From positions 1 to 44,829 of the forward strand of contig DASRWB010000053.1 in assembly GCA_035654775.1 (NCBI GenBank): DNA of 44,829 nt, written 5' to 3'. A program made the position numbers and the translations under genes. How positions within the stretch are numbered: position 1 is the stretch's first letter; every line of letters begins with the position of its first letter. The notes under the pieces were generated by a model. It was not told where the DNA came from, made no database searches, and worked only from the letters and a program-made list of their open reading frames with translations. This stretch comes from HKST-UBA85 sp035654775. Its GTDB lineage: Bacteria; Bacteroidota; Bacteroidia; Flavobacteriales; Flavobacteriaceae. Shown here one piece after another: positions 23,515 through 31,592 of the stretch.

Positions 23515-24361
23515 TTAAAAACTCCACGCGTCTGTCGTATTTTGGATGGCCGCCAAGCGGAAACTTGCGTTCCATGCCTTTGTATTTCATACGGTATTTT
23601 TCTACTCCTTTTTTAGCTAAATAATCGTAAATGTATTTGGCTCGGGCTATCGACAAGTTTCTTTTTTTTGTTTTTCGGTCAATAGCATCGCTGTCATCAT
23701 TTGTACAGCAAACATGACCTTCTATGGTGAAAAATATATTTTTTCGTTCTACCAGAATGGCGGCTATTTTTTCCAACTCTTTTTTAGATTGAGGCACCAG
23801 AAAGCTATACCCTATTTCAAAGTATAAATTTTCAAAACGTATTTTATCACCTACATTGAGTTCGCCTTTTAGTAAATTAATATTGTCGTTTGGATAGCCT
23901 TTGATGACCAGTATTTTATTTTTGTTGGCACTGTATGTTTCTGTATTTTCATTTTTAAAGGTGATTAAAATATCAACCTTTCTGTTGGATTGTCTTTCTT
24001 TAGGAATTTCAGTTTTTTTTGTGGTTTTAAGGGGAATTTCTCCTTTTCCTGAAATGGTGGTAATTTTTTCCTGAGGAATAGCATAGTTTAGAAACATTTT
24101 CTTTACGCTATTGGCTCTGTTATTTGAAAGCACCAGGTTGTATTGTTTTGTGCCTCTGTCATCACAAAACCCATAAATGGTAATACTTTGTACTGCTGAA
24201 GTGTCTATTTTTGAAATAAAAGTTGATAGTTTATCTTTTTCTGAAGCAGCTATGCGGTAGATATCGGTTTCAAAATACACTTCATGCCTTCGCTCTTGGG
24301 TAAGACAAAGACTGTGGTTTAGAAAAACAAACGAAAGTAAAAATATAATACGTTTTGCCAA
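23495..24361 (-). CDS. exported protein with two OmpA-like domains
   Basis: 288 aa, TTG start. A signal peptide (about 1-20) is followed by two OmpA C-terminal-like units. The first (about 27-135) has VYFETD, GFCDDRG (Asp67 at the peptidoglycan-binding position), LVLSNNRANSV (Arg82) and SNRKVDI. The second (about 178-284) has LYFEIG, GHVCCTND, LSIARAKYIYDYL (Arg240) and YDRRVEF, but Cys218 replaces the usual Asp. OmpA-like domains grip diaminopimelate in peptidoglycan, so one working and one altered site is a reasonable reading. No barrel is present. Confidence 0.8.
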   Translation of the reverse strand: MAKRIIFLLSFVFLNHSLCLTQERRHEVYFETDIYRIAASEKDKLSTFISKIDTSAVQSITIYGFCDDRGTKQYNLVLSNNRANSVKKMFLNYAIPQEKITTISGKGEIPLKTTKKTEIPKERQSNRKVDILITFKNENTETYSANKNKILVIKGYPNDNINLLKGELNVGDKIRFENLYFEIGYSFLVPQSKKELEKIAAILVERKNIFFTIEGHVCCTNDDSDAIDRKTKKRNLSIARAKYIYDYLAKKGVEKYRMKYKGMERKFPLGGHPKYDRRVEFLITYSGE

Positions 24362-24412
24362 AATAATGGAATCAATAACTTTAAGATACTTAATTGCTCA
24401 AAATACCTCTTT

Positions 24413-26050
24413 TTACGGAGATAAATAACTTCTGTATTTTGACCGAGAAGAAAGTATTTCTGTTGCTTTTTTTATTTCAGGATTATGCTTTGTATAGTAG
24501 GTATACAAACCTTCTCTATATACATAACGTTTCACAATTTCATCAGTAAGCAGCGTCATTAATTGCGCTTTATTTTCGTCTACGGCCTGGGCTTTAAACG
24601 AGTTGATACGCTCTTGCAAGCCATGATATTCTTGAGTAATTTCTGTGCTTATTTCTTCTTTTTCGGCTTTTTTATAAGCTTCTGCAAAGGCTTTTTCGGT
24701 TTCCGTTTGGAACGAAAAATTTTGCTGTTTTAAATAGTTTTTGAAGGCAGTAAAATCAGCATCAGTCAAGGCAAAGGTGTCTATATTATCAACTGAATGC
24801 GAATAATAATATTGGGTAGCAAAATCAAAAATATAATCGTTTTTTAGAATAGCTTCGGTTACCGCAGAATTTTTGGAAATTTCCATAGTTTCATCAGGTA
24901 AAATTCCGCCACCGTCAAAAACCTTTCTGCCGTTTTTGGTTTTAAAGGTTGAATAGCTTTCTTTTGAAATTTTTATAGCATTACCTTCTTCGTCTCTGTT
25001 TTGATAATCCAAAGCCTGTATACATCTGCCTGAAGGCGTATAATATCTGGAAATAGTTACCTTTAACTGGGTACCGTAACTTAAGAGTTTAGGCCGCTGT
25101 ACCAAACCTTTTCCAAAACTTTGCGACCCTACAATTACAGCTCTGTCAAGATCTTGTAATGACCCTGAAACAATTTCACTTGCAGAAGCGCTGGTACCAT
25201 TTATAAGAACAACCAAAGGTATTTCTGTATCTACAGGTTCTTTTTGCGTATAATAGGTTTTGTTATACATTTTTACTTTGGATTTTGTGGTTACCACCAG
25301 TTGATTTCGGGGTACAAAAAGATTTACCACATGAACCGCCTCGGTAAGCAATCCACCCGGATTACCCCTTAAGTCTAAAATAATTTGCTTTGCGCCTTGT
25401 GCTTTTAAGTCTCTCAAAGCATAGCTGGTTTGCTGAGAAGCTTTGTTGTTAAATTTACTCAGTACAATGTATCCGGTTTGGTCGTTAATCATAGAATAGT
25501 GTGGTACAGCATCTATTTCTACCGCGGCATGTTCAATGGCGGCTGTGGCTGTTTTACCTTGTCTTTTATAAGTAACATCAACGGTTGTTCCGGGTGCGCC
25601 TTGCAACAGGTTTCCGGCATCATCGTCGTAATCTGCTACAGAAATATTTCCCACTTTTATAATTTCGTCACCGGCTTTTAATCCCGCTTTATCCGCAGGA
25701 TAGTTTTTATAAGGCTCAATTATTACCAGTTTGTCTTTCATGGTTTTTACTTTTGCCCCAATACCTATGTAGTCTCCCGTATTATTAATTCTGGCAGCTT
25801 CCACATCCTGTTCGTTTAAAAAATTGGTATACGGATCCAAATCGGCTAGCATGCTTTTTATGGCTGAATCCATAAGATTTGCCGGATTGGTTTCGTCTAC
25901 ATAATTCATATTCAACTCTTTAAATAGCGTAGTGAATATTTCTATTTGCTTAGCTATTTCAAAAAAATCATTCTGAAAAGCAGTTGTTGAAATAAAGAGA
26001 CAAAGTGCTAAAACGGGCAGGATAATTCTTTTTTTAATGAAGCGTTTCAT
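24413..26050 (-). CDS. S41-family C-terminal processing peptidase with PDZ domain
   Basis: 545 aa periplasmic serine protease. Signal/anchor segment at 6-25; an N-terminal helix region; PDZ domain (about 90-170, GIGAKVKTMKDKLVIIEPYKNYPADKAGLKAGDEIIKV); catalytic S41 domain with LDLRGNPGGLL, NGTSASASE (Ser289) and QSFGKGLVQ (Lys314), the Ser/Lys dyad separated by 25 residues as in Prc/CtpA. These proteases trim C-termini of envelope proteins. It follows rnpA by 4 bp, so they are co-transcribed. Confidence 0.93.
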   Translation of the reverse strand: MKRFIKKRIILPVLALCLFISTTAFQNDFFEIAKQIEIFTTLFKELNMNYVDETNPANLMDSAIKSMLADLDPYTNFLNEQDVEAARINNTGDYIGIGAKVKTMKDKLVIIEPYKNYPADKAGLKAGDEIIKVGNISVADYDDDAGNLLQGAPGTTVDVTYKRQGKTATAAIEHAAVEIDAVPHYSMINDQTGYIVLSKFNNKASQQTSYALRDLKAQGAKQIILDLRGNPGGLLTEAVHVVNLFVPRNQLVVTTKSKVKMYNKTYYTQKEPVDTEIPLVVLINGTSASASEIVSGSLQDLDRAVIVGSQSFGKGLVQRPKLLSYGTQLKVTISRYYTPSGRCIQALDYQNRDEEGNAIKISKESYSTFKTKNGRKVFDGGGILPDETMEISKNSAVTEAILKNDYIFDFATQYYYSHSVDNIDTFALTDADFTAFKNYLKQQNFSFQTETEKAFAEAYKKAEKEEISTEITQEYHGLQERINSFKAQAVDENKAQLMTLLTDEIVKRYVYREGLYTYYTKHNPEIKKATEILSSRSKYRSYLSP

Positions 26051-26054
26051 GGCG

Positions 26055-26441
26055 TTAGGTATTTTTTTCTTGTGTTACTGAGGCATTAAATTTTTCCAGT
26101 AACAATTTCATTTTTGTTTCAACTTCCGAAAAAGTGGGTTTGGTATTCCCAATGTACAAAATCATTAACGCATATTGTGTTGTAATGTTGTTAAAATAAG
26201 CGGGTTTGTTAAGGCGAAAGGCTTCGCGCAACAACCGCTTAATACGATTTCGGTCTACAGCACGTTTGAAATGACGTTTACTTACCGAAACCCCGGTTTT
26301 TACCAAAATGTCATCGTTAAAAGAGGTTGCTATAAAAACCAGCCGCAAAGGATATACCGAAACCGATTTTCCTTTGTCAAACAAAGCATCAATAACTTTT
26401 TTACTTTTTAATTTCTCTTCTTTGGGAAATGTGAAATCCAT
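26055..26441 (-). CDS. rnpA: ribonuclease P protein component
   Basis: 128 aa basic subunit of RNase P, which trims tRNA 5' leaders. MDFTFPKEEKLKSKKVIDALF, then SVSKRHFKRAVDRNRIKRLLREAFR with the RNR box, and a C-terminal helix are diagnostic. The frame runs on to an ATG at 26480, but that part lies within the terminator of the upstream M1 gene, and a TATTTTTG box ends 6 bp before 26441; the start is therefore placed at 26441. It is not beside rpmH, dnaA or yidC. Confidence 0.95.
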   Translation of the reverse strand: MDFTFPKEEKLKSKKVIDALFDKGKSVSVYPLRLVFIATSFNDDILVKTGVSVSKRHFKRAVDRNRIKRLLREAFRLNKPAYFNNITTQYALMILYIGNTKPTFSEVETKMKLLLEKFNASVTQEKNT

Positions 26442-26447
26442 AGGTTT

Positions 26448-26455
26448 CAAAAATA
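26448..26455 (-). promoter_or_regulatory. -7 box for rnpA (short leader)
   Basis: Minus-strand TATTTTTG 6 bp before the rnpA ATG at 26441. It supports the downstream start and a near-leaderless mRNA for rnpA and the S41 gene. Confidence 0.6.
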
Positions 26456-26458
26456 GCA

Positions 26459-26488
26459 ATAAAAAAGCCACTTTTTGCAAAGTGGCTT
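26459..26488 (-). terminator. terminator of the M1 peptidase gene
   Basis: AAGCCACTTT (26465-26474) and AAAGTGGCTT (26479-26488) form a perfect 10-bp stem with a 4-nt loop, followed on the minus strand by a T run. Confidence 0.88.
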
Positions 26489-26512
26489 GGTTTATAAATA
26501 CACAAAGCGTTG

Positions 26513-28312
26513 TTACTTTGTATTATTCGCTTTATTAATATCAGCCATATGTTCTTTTGGGTCTATTTGAACGGAAAGTATAGGTTTTTCAACCTCAAAA
26601 GTGTATGTTGGATAGGCCCAAGCCCAGTCTGAAAGCACTTTGGCGGCCGTGGGTTTGTGACCGTACATCATTCGAAGCGGAATATGAAAATTTTCCGAGG
26701 TGTTGTCAGTATAGGTAACGGTAAGGTCTAAAGGCATGGGCATTAACCCTATACGCTCAAGAGTTATACTTCGGTTTACAAAATCAATTTCCTTAACGCC
26801 ATAGTCAATGGTGTTTGTGGTTTGTGCAAAATCGGTTAAATACCAACCCAACTCCAAGCCGGAAACTTTTTCAGCTACGCGAATAAAATCATTTGGTGTA
26901 GGGTGCTTAAAAGCCCATTCTTCAAAATAGCTTTTAAGGGTTTTTTTAAGGTTTTCTTCACCAATTACATAGCCCAGCTGCGCTAAAAATACTTCGCCCT
27001 TACTGTATGCCGAAATTCCGTAAGCTTGATTGTATTCATACCTGTCAGCATGTGTGGTTAAGGGTTGTTCTTTTCCTGATTTGGCCAGATATATATAGTT
27101 TTGATATGCACCGGTTGTAGGATTTTCTTTCCCTTCATCCATAATTTCATTCATGGCATAATCACTGATGTAACCGGTAAACCCTTCATCCATCCACTCG
27201 TGTTTGGACTCGTTGGTGGCCAACAAAAATTGGAACCACATATGGGCCAATTCATGTGCGGTTACACCTACCAAACTTCCAAAACTTCGTTTTCCGGTGA
27301 TAAGTGTACACATAGCATATTCCATACCGCCATCGCCACCTTGTATCACAGAATACTGTTCGTAAGGATAATTACCAATATGCTCACTAAAGTACTCCAT
27401 CAATTCTACGGTTTTTGGTTGAAGTTCTTTCCAGTACTTCAAGTTTTCCTCGGGCAGCGTTTTTTTGTAATAGAAATTTAATAAGGGTCCGTTAGGCACT
27501 TGTAGAGTATCATGTATATATTCCGGATCAGCGGCCCAGGCAAAGTCGTGTACGTTCGGAGCTTTAAAATGAAGCGTTTTTTTATCACCTGTTATTTTCG
27601 GTTCTCCTTGTAAATAACCGGTACCGCCTACTACATAGTCTTTATCTATAGTTAGAGTAACATCAAAATCCCCCCAAACGCCGTGAAATTCCCTGGCAAT
27701 GTAGGGATTTGCGTGCCAGCCTTCAAAATCGTATTCCGCCAGTTTAGGATACCATTGTGTCATGGATAACGCAACACCTTCTTTATTGTTTCTGCCCGAT
27801 CGGCGTATTTGTAAAGGAACTTGGGCATCAAAAACCATATCAAAACTTACCTTTTCTCCGGGAAGAATGGGAGCGTTTAGCGTTACTTCAAGTATAGTTC
27901 CTATGGTTTTATAAGAAACATCGACTCCGTTTTGTTTTAAAGAAGATACATTAATGTAGCCAATCTCTTCAGGGCTTAGTTTGCTTATTCGGTCACCTAC
28001 GCGGGAATCCGGGTCAGCAATGGTTCTGGAGCGCACATCCATCTCGCTTCCCGGTTGAAACGCATTAAAGAACAGATGATAATACACTTTATGCAAAACG
28101 TCGGGAGAGTGGTTTGTATAAACTAAATTTTGAGTTCCTGAGTAGCGATAATTTTCCACATTCACATCAATGTTCATGGTATACGATACATGCTGCTGCC
28201 AGTAACTCGATGGATTTTGAAGTTGAGAATCAGGGTTTACATGAGCTTGTGTAGCCGCGCAGGCAAAAATAAAATAAGGGGTAAATAAGAGTAATAAAAA
28301 GAAAGATTTCAT
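26513..28312 (-). CDS. M1-family metallopeptidase, exported
   Basis: 599 aa zinc aminopeptidase-like enzyme. Signal peptide 1-20. The N-terminal beta domain (about 40-270) is followed by the catalytic domain with GGMEYAM (328-334, a variant of the GxMEN exopeptidase motif), HELAH (353-357) and Glu376 in HEWMDEGF, the HExxH-18-E zinc site. Bacteroidetes M1 enzymes of this type are thought to digest peptides in the periplasm. It lies after the S8 gene's terminator and ends with its own, so it is probably a single-gene unit. Confidence 0.92.
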   Translation of the reverse strand: MKSFFLLLLFTPYFIFACAATQAHVNPDSQLQNPSSYWQQHVSYTMNIDVNVENYRYSGTQNLVYTNHSPDVLHKVYYHLFFNAFQPGSEMDVRSRTIADPDSRVGDRISKLSPEEIGYINVSSLKQNGVDVSYKTIGTILEVTLNAPILPGEKVSFDMVFDAQVPLQIRRSGRNNKEGVALSMTQWYPKLAEYDFEGWHANPYIAREFHGVWGDFDVTLTIDKDYVVGGTGYLQGEPKITGDKKTLHFKAPNVHDFAWAADPEYIHDTLQVPNGPLLNFYYKKTLPEENLKYWKELQPKTVELMEYFSEHIGNYPYEQYSVIQGGDGGMEYAMCTLITGKRSFGSLVGVTAHELAHMWFQFLLATNESKHEWMDEGFTGYISDYAMNEIMDEGKENPTTGAYQNYIYLAKSGKEQPLTTHADRYEYNQAYGISAYSKGEVFLAQLGYVIGEENLKKTLKSYFEEWAFKHPTPNDFIRVAEKVSGLELGWYLTDFAQTTNTIDYGVKEIDFVNRSITLERIGLMPMPLDLTVTYTDNTSENFHIPLRMMYGHKPTAAKVLSDWAWAYPTYTFEVEKPILSVQIDPKEHMADINKANNTK

Positions 28313-28320
28313 AATGCTTA

Positions 28321-28366
28321 AAAAATAAACCGCACTAAAACACGTGTTTTTAATGCGGTTTAAAAA
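28321..28366 (-). terminator. terminator of the S8 protease gene
   Basis: TAAACCGCA (28326-28334) pairs perfectly with TGCGGTTTA (28354-28362); inside is the 14-bp palindrome AAAACACGTGTTTT (28337-28350). The minus strand continues with a T5 run. The CACGTG core is not a parS match. Confidence 0.78.
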
Positions 28367-28373
28367 GGGTGAA

Positions 28374-29981
28374 TTATTTTGTTTTAGAAGCCAGGATTAA
28401 GGCATTGTATGCATTTGCAATTTTACCGGATTTTGTGAGCTCTCCAAAAGGTCTTACGTCATTGGCATCTCCACCAACCACTACTTTAGTGGTAAGAGGC
28501 AATCCGGAGTCCAGAATAACTTTTTTAACCTGTGGAGCCGTTAAATTGGGATAGTAGGAGCGTATTAAGGCCGCTACACCGGCAACTGCAGGAGAAGCCA
28601 TAGAAGTTCCACCTTTGGTGTCGTATTCGTTTTCGGGAGTGGTAGAATATACTTTAGCTCCGGGAGCAAAGATATCCACATTTATTTTTCCGTAGTTTGA
28701 AAATCCTGCCAGCATTCCTGAACCGTATTTTGGCTCAAGTGCACCTACGGTAATAAAGTTATCGGCTACTTCAGGACCTGTTCCTATAGCATCATTTGGG
28801 TAAACGTCTTTTTCATCTAAATCTATTCCTTCGTTTCCTGCAGCATTTACAATCAGTACATCGTGTTGTGCAGCATATACAATAGCTTCCCTTACCCAGT
28901 CGCTGTGAGGAGAGTAGTATTTCCCAAAACTGGTATTAATTACTTTAGCTCCGTTATCCACGGCATAGCGTATGGCTAAAGCAATGTCTTTATCGTACTC
29001 ATCGCCATTAGGCACAGCGCGAACAGCCATAATTTTTACATTATTTGCTACACCGTTTGCGCCTAAACCGTTGTTTCTTTCAGCAGCTATAATTCCGGCA
29101 ACGTGTGTTCCATGGCTTTCGCCTTTTTCGCTGTGTTTTACATTGTTGTTACCGTAGTATTTTTGCGACATATCATCGGGATTGTCTCCGGTAGTTCTGC
29201 CGTTAAAATCTTTATTTAGGTTATAGTCTACGCGGTCGCCTATTTGTTCTAAACTCCCTGAAAGCGCTTCTTTAGCTTCGTCTGTACTTTCAAAACCGTT
29301 GCCGTACAGGTAAGTTAGAAAATCTACAGCTTGTTTTAGGGTTTCATCTTCAGTGTTGATATTGCTTACATCTTCTTTGGTGTAAGTATCTTGATTCAGG
29401 TGCGTTTTTATGGCAGCATCGGCTTCGTTTAGTTTAGCCATGATTTGCTCATATTGCGCTTTGTATCCGGACCATTTTTTGAATTCTTTTTCATATTCTT
29501 CCTGCGCTTCTGCATATTTTGGGTTGCTTGTGTCTCCGCTTGCTAGGATGCGAACAAATTCCAATTGCTCATCGTAGGCATCGCCTAAAAAGTTCCAGCC
29601 ATGAACGTCGTCAATATATCCGTTTTTGTCGTCATCTATTCCGTTGTTGGGAATTTCATCTTTATTGGTCCAGATAACATCGTTTAGGTCTTCGTGATTG
29701 ATGTCTATTCCGGCATCTATAACGGCTACAATGACAGTTTTGCCTTTTTTGTCTTTAATAATTTCTGCATAGGCTTTGTCTACACTCATTCCCGGAATGG
29801 TGTCTTTTACCAGGTCTAAATGTCCCCAGTTTTGTTTTTCATATTCGGTTAATTCAGAAACCTTTAAAGGAATAGAATCTATATTTTCTATTGGGGTTGA
29901 TAAAATTTCGGAAGTCCCGCCGCAACCACTCAAAAGGATTGCCGAAATTCCGCTCAGTGCTATTAGGTTAAAAATTCTCAT
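28374..29981 (-). CDS. S8-family (subtilase) serine protease, lipoprotein
   Basis: 535 aa. The lipobox ILLSGC places Cys20 as the lipidated residue. Catalytic triad: Asp89 (VIDAGID), His290 (SHGTHVAG) and Ser460 (GGTSMASP), with the oxyanion Asn383 (AAGNEG). The gap between the Asp and His is about 200 residues instead of ~30 in subtilisin; residues about 130-285 are a charged, mostly helical insertion. No propeptide inhibitor domain is obvious. It is separated by 12 bp from the upstream metallo-hydrolase gene and probably shares its transcript. Confidence 0.92.
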   Translation of the reverse strand: MRIFNLIALSGISAILLSGCGGTSEILSTPIENIDSIPLKVSELTEYEKQNWGHLDLVKDTIPGMSVDKAYAEIIKDKKGKTVIVAVIDAGIDINHEDLNDVIWTNKDEIPNNGIDDDKNGYIDDVHGWNFLGDAYDEQLEFVRILASGDTSNPKYAEAQEEYEKEFKKWSGYKAQYEQIMAKLNEADAAIKTHLNQDTYTKEDVSNINTEDETLKQAVDFLTYLYGNGFESTDEAKEALSGSLEQIGDRVDYNLNKDFNGRTTGDNPDDMSQKYYGNNNVKHSEKGESHGTHVAGIIAAERNNGLGANGVANNVKIMAVRAVPNGDEYDKDIALAIRYAVDNGAKVINTSFGKYYSPHSDWVREAIVYAAQHDVLIVNAAGNEGIDLDEKDVYPNDAIGTGPEVADNFITVGALEPKYGSGMLAGFSNYGKINVDIFAPGAKVYSTTPENEYDTKGGTSMASPAVAGVAALIRSYYPNLTAPQVKKVILDSGLPLTTKVVVGGDANDVRPFGELTKSGKIANAYNALILASKTK

Positions 29982-29993
29982 GTTGTTTGTTGT

Positions 29994-30851
29994 TTAAAAA
30001 AATTCGTTACAAGTATAAGTGTCTTTCAGTCTCACACCTTTTTCTGTATGTTGTACAGTAATAATTTGGTTGTGAGCATCGTGCTCCAAAAATAAGTAAT
30101 AATTATTATCTGCCGCTAAGTTCAGGAACTTTTCTTTTTCATCTAAGGTCAATAAAGGCCTAGTGTCGTATCCCATGACATAGGGTAGCGGAATATGGCC
30201 GGCTGTAGGCAACAAATCAGCCATAAAGCAGAGTGTTTTTCCATTGTAAGAAATCATGGGAATCATTTGTTTTTCGGTATGACCATTGGCAAAAAACAAA
30301 TCAAATCCCAGTTCAAAATGCGTAAGAATATCTTTTTCAGGTAAGGGCGCAAATTGCAATTGACCGCTTTCCTGCATAGGGAGAATATTTTCTTTTAAAA
30401 AGGATGCCTTTTCTCTTCGGTTAGGGTGAACAGCCCATTCCCAATGGCTCTTGTTGCTCCAAAAAGTAGCATTTTTAAAGGCAGGCTCATATCCGGTTTT
30501 GTCTTTGTTCCATTGCACGCTTCCGCCACAGTGGTCAAAGTGAAGATGGGTCATAAACACGTCGGTAATATCATTTCTGTGAAATCCGTGAGCCTGCAAT
30601 GATTTGTCGATGGTATCGTTACCCCATAGGTAATAGTAGCTGAAAAACTTTTCCGACTGTTTGTTTCCCATGCCGGTATCTATAAGAATGAGTTTGTTTC
30701 CATCTTCAATAAGTAGGCAACGTGCCGCAATATCTATCATGTTGTTGCTGTCAGCCGGATTGGTTTTGTTCCATAAACTTTTGGGAACCACACCAAACAT
30801 AGCGCCTCCGTCTAGTTTAAAATTTCCGGCATGTACAGGGTATAATTTCAT
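29994..30851 (-). CDS. metallo-beta-lactamase-fold hydrolase
   Basis: About 285 aa cytoplasmic metallo-hydrolase of the YtnP/lactonase-like branch. The motif THLHFDHCGG supplies HxHxDH. Further ligands are in ANGHTEKQM, FMADLLPTAGH and LEHDAHN. The start is put at the second ATG (30851, KLYPVHAGNFKLDGG) because the eight preceding codons (MFHYSLFI) are not conserved-looking; the longer form from 30875 is possible. The substrate is unknown: quorum-signal lactonase is one possibility among many. Confidence 0.85.
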   Translation of the reverse strand: MKLYPVHAGNFKLDGGAMFGVVPKSLWNKTNPADSNNMIDIAARCLLIEDGNKLILIDTGMGNKQSEKFFSYYYLWGNDTIDKSLQAHGFHRNDITDVFMTHLHFDHCGGSVQWNKDKTGYEPAFKNATFWSNKSHWEWAVHPNRREKASFLKENILPMQESGQLQFAPLPEKDILTHFELGFDLFFANGHTEKQMIPMISYNGKTLCFMADLLPTAGHIPLPYVMGYDTRPLLTLDEKEKFLNLAADNNYYLFLEHDAHNQIITVQHTEKGVRLKDTYTCNEFF

Positions 30852-30958
30852 AATAAATAGGCTGTAGTGAAACAATCGCTTTTTAAGCTAAAACGGCAAT
30901 AAAGTTACTAAAAACAAAGCAGATTTGTATAACACAGAACTTTGGATTATTTTAGAGC

Positions 30959-31303
30959 ATGCGGTCAAAACTTAAACCTTTAAAAATTTCTCAGATGAAA
31001 CTCCTGCGTTTTGGACGCGATTTTAGTCCGGATGAAAAGGTAATCTTGCGTGATTTTCTGGCTATTGAACGCACGCGATTGGCTAACGAACGCACCCTAC
31101 TTTCCTACATTCGCTCTTCCATTTACCTTATTTTAGGCGGAATAGCGTTTATACAAATTCGGGAGTTTGAAAGCATACAATACTTAGGTTATGCTTCTTT
31201 AGTGCTGAGTGTGCTTTTCTTGCTAATAGGGATTTACAGGTTTATGCTTTTGAAAAAGAGCTTGAAAAAATTGTTTTACGAAGCCGAAAAAGATACACCT
31301 TAA
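30959..31303 (+). CDS. DUF202 (YidH-like) small membrane protein
   Basis: 114 aa. LRDFLAIERTRLANERTLLSYIRSSIYLILGGIAF is the DUF202 signature: a charged helix with ER-x-x-ANERT before the first membrane segment (about 50-66). A second membrane segment follows (about 74-95). The function is unknown. The start may be the second Met at about residue 13. Confidence 0.85.
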   Translation: MRSKLKPLKISQMKLLRFGRDFSPDEKVILRDFLAIERTRLANERTLLSYIRSSIYLILGGIAFIQIREFESIQYLGYASLVLSVLFLLIGIYRFMLLKKSLKKLFYEAEKDTP

Positions 31304-31592
31304 ATCAAAAACTCAACATTTACAGAAAAGAATCTGTCTGTTATCGCAAAAAATATTTTTTACTGAATATATTCATTTATCATCACATGAATCTACAACG
31401 CAGTACATGGAGTTTTTGGAACTATAACACATAGATAATAGGGATTAAAGGACTTTTTTTAGTTTTTAGTTTAGGCTTAATAAGCATTAACTGATGAATA
31501 ACCAACATACCACAACTTAAAAATATTTAAATTCTTATACGCGAAGAGCCTAAAGGTTTATATATTTATGACTATTTTTAAAAAAAATATTC

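Noticed and set aside
26442..26480. Longer rnpA start at 26480
   Set aside because: The extension runs through the M1 gene's terminator stem and the TATTTTTG promoter box.
28337..28350. CACGTG palindrome as a third parS site
   Set aside because: AAAACACGTGTTTT lacks the flanking bases of parS and is the inner part of a transcription terminator. Other CACGTG occurrences (about 17095, 20881, 23227, 32894) lie within genes and do not match the consensus.
31304..31592. Small RNA or small gene in the 289-bp gap between DUF202 and the antiporter
   Set aside because: Only A/T palindromes and no start, conserved frame or strong hairpin with T run were found.
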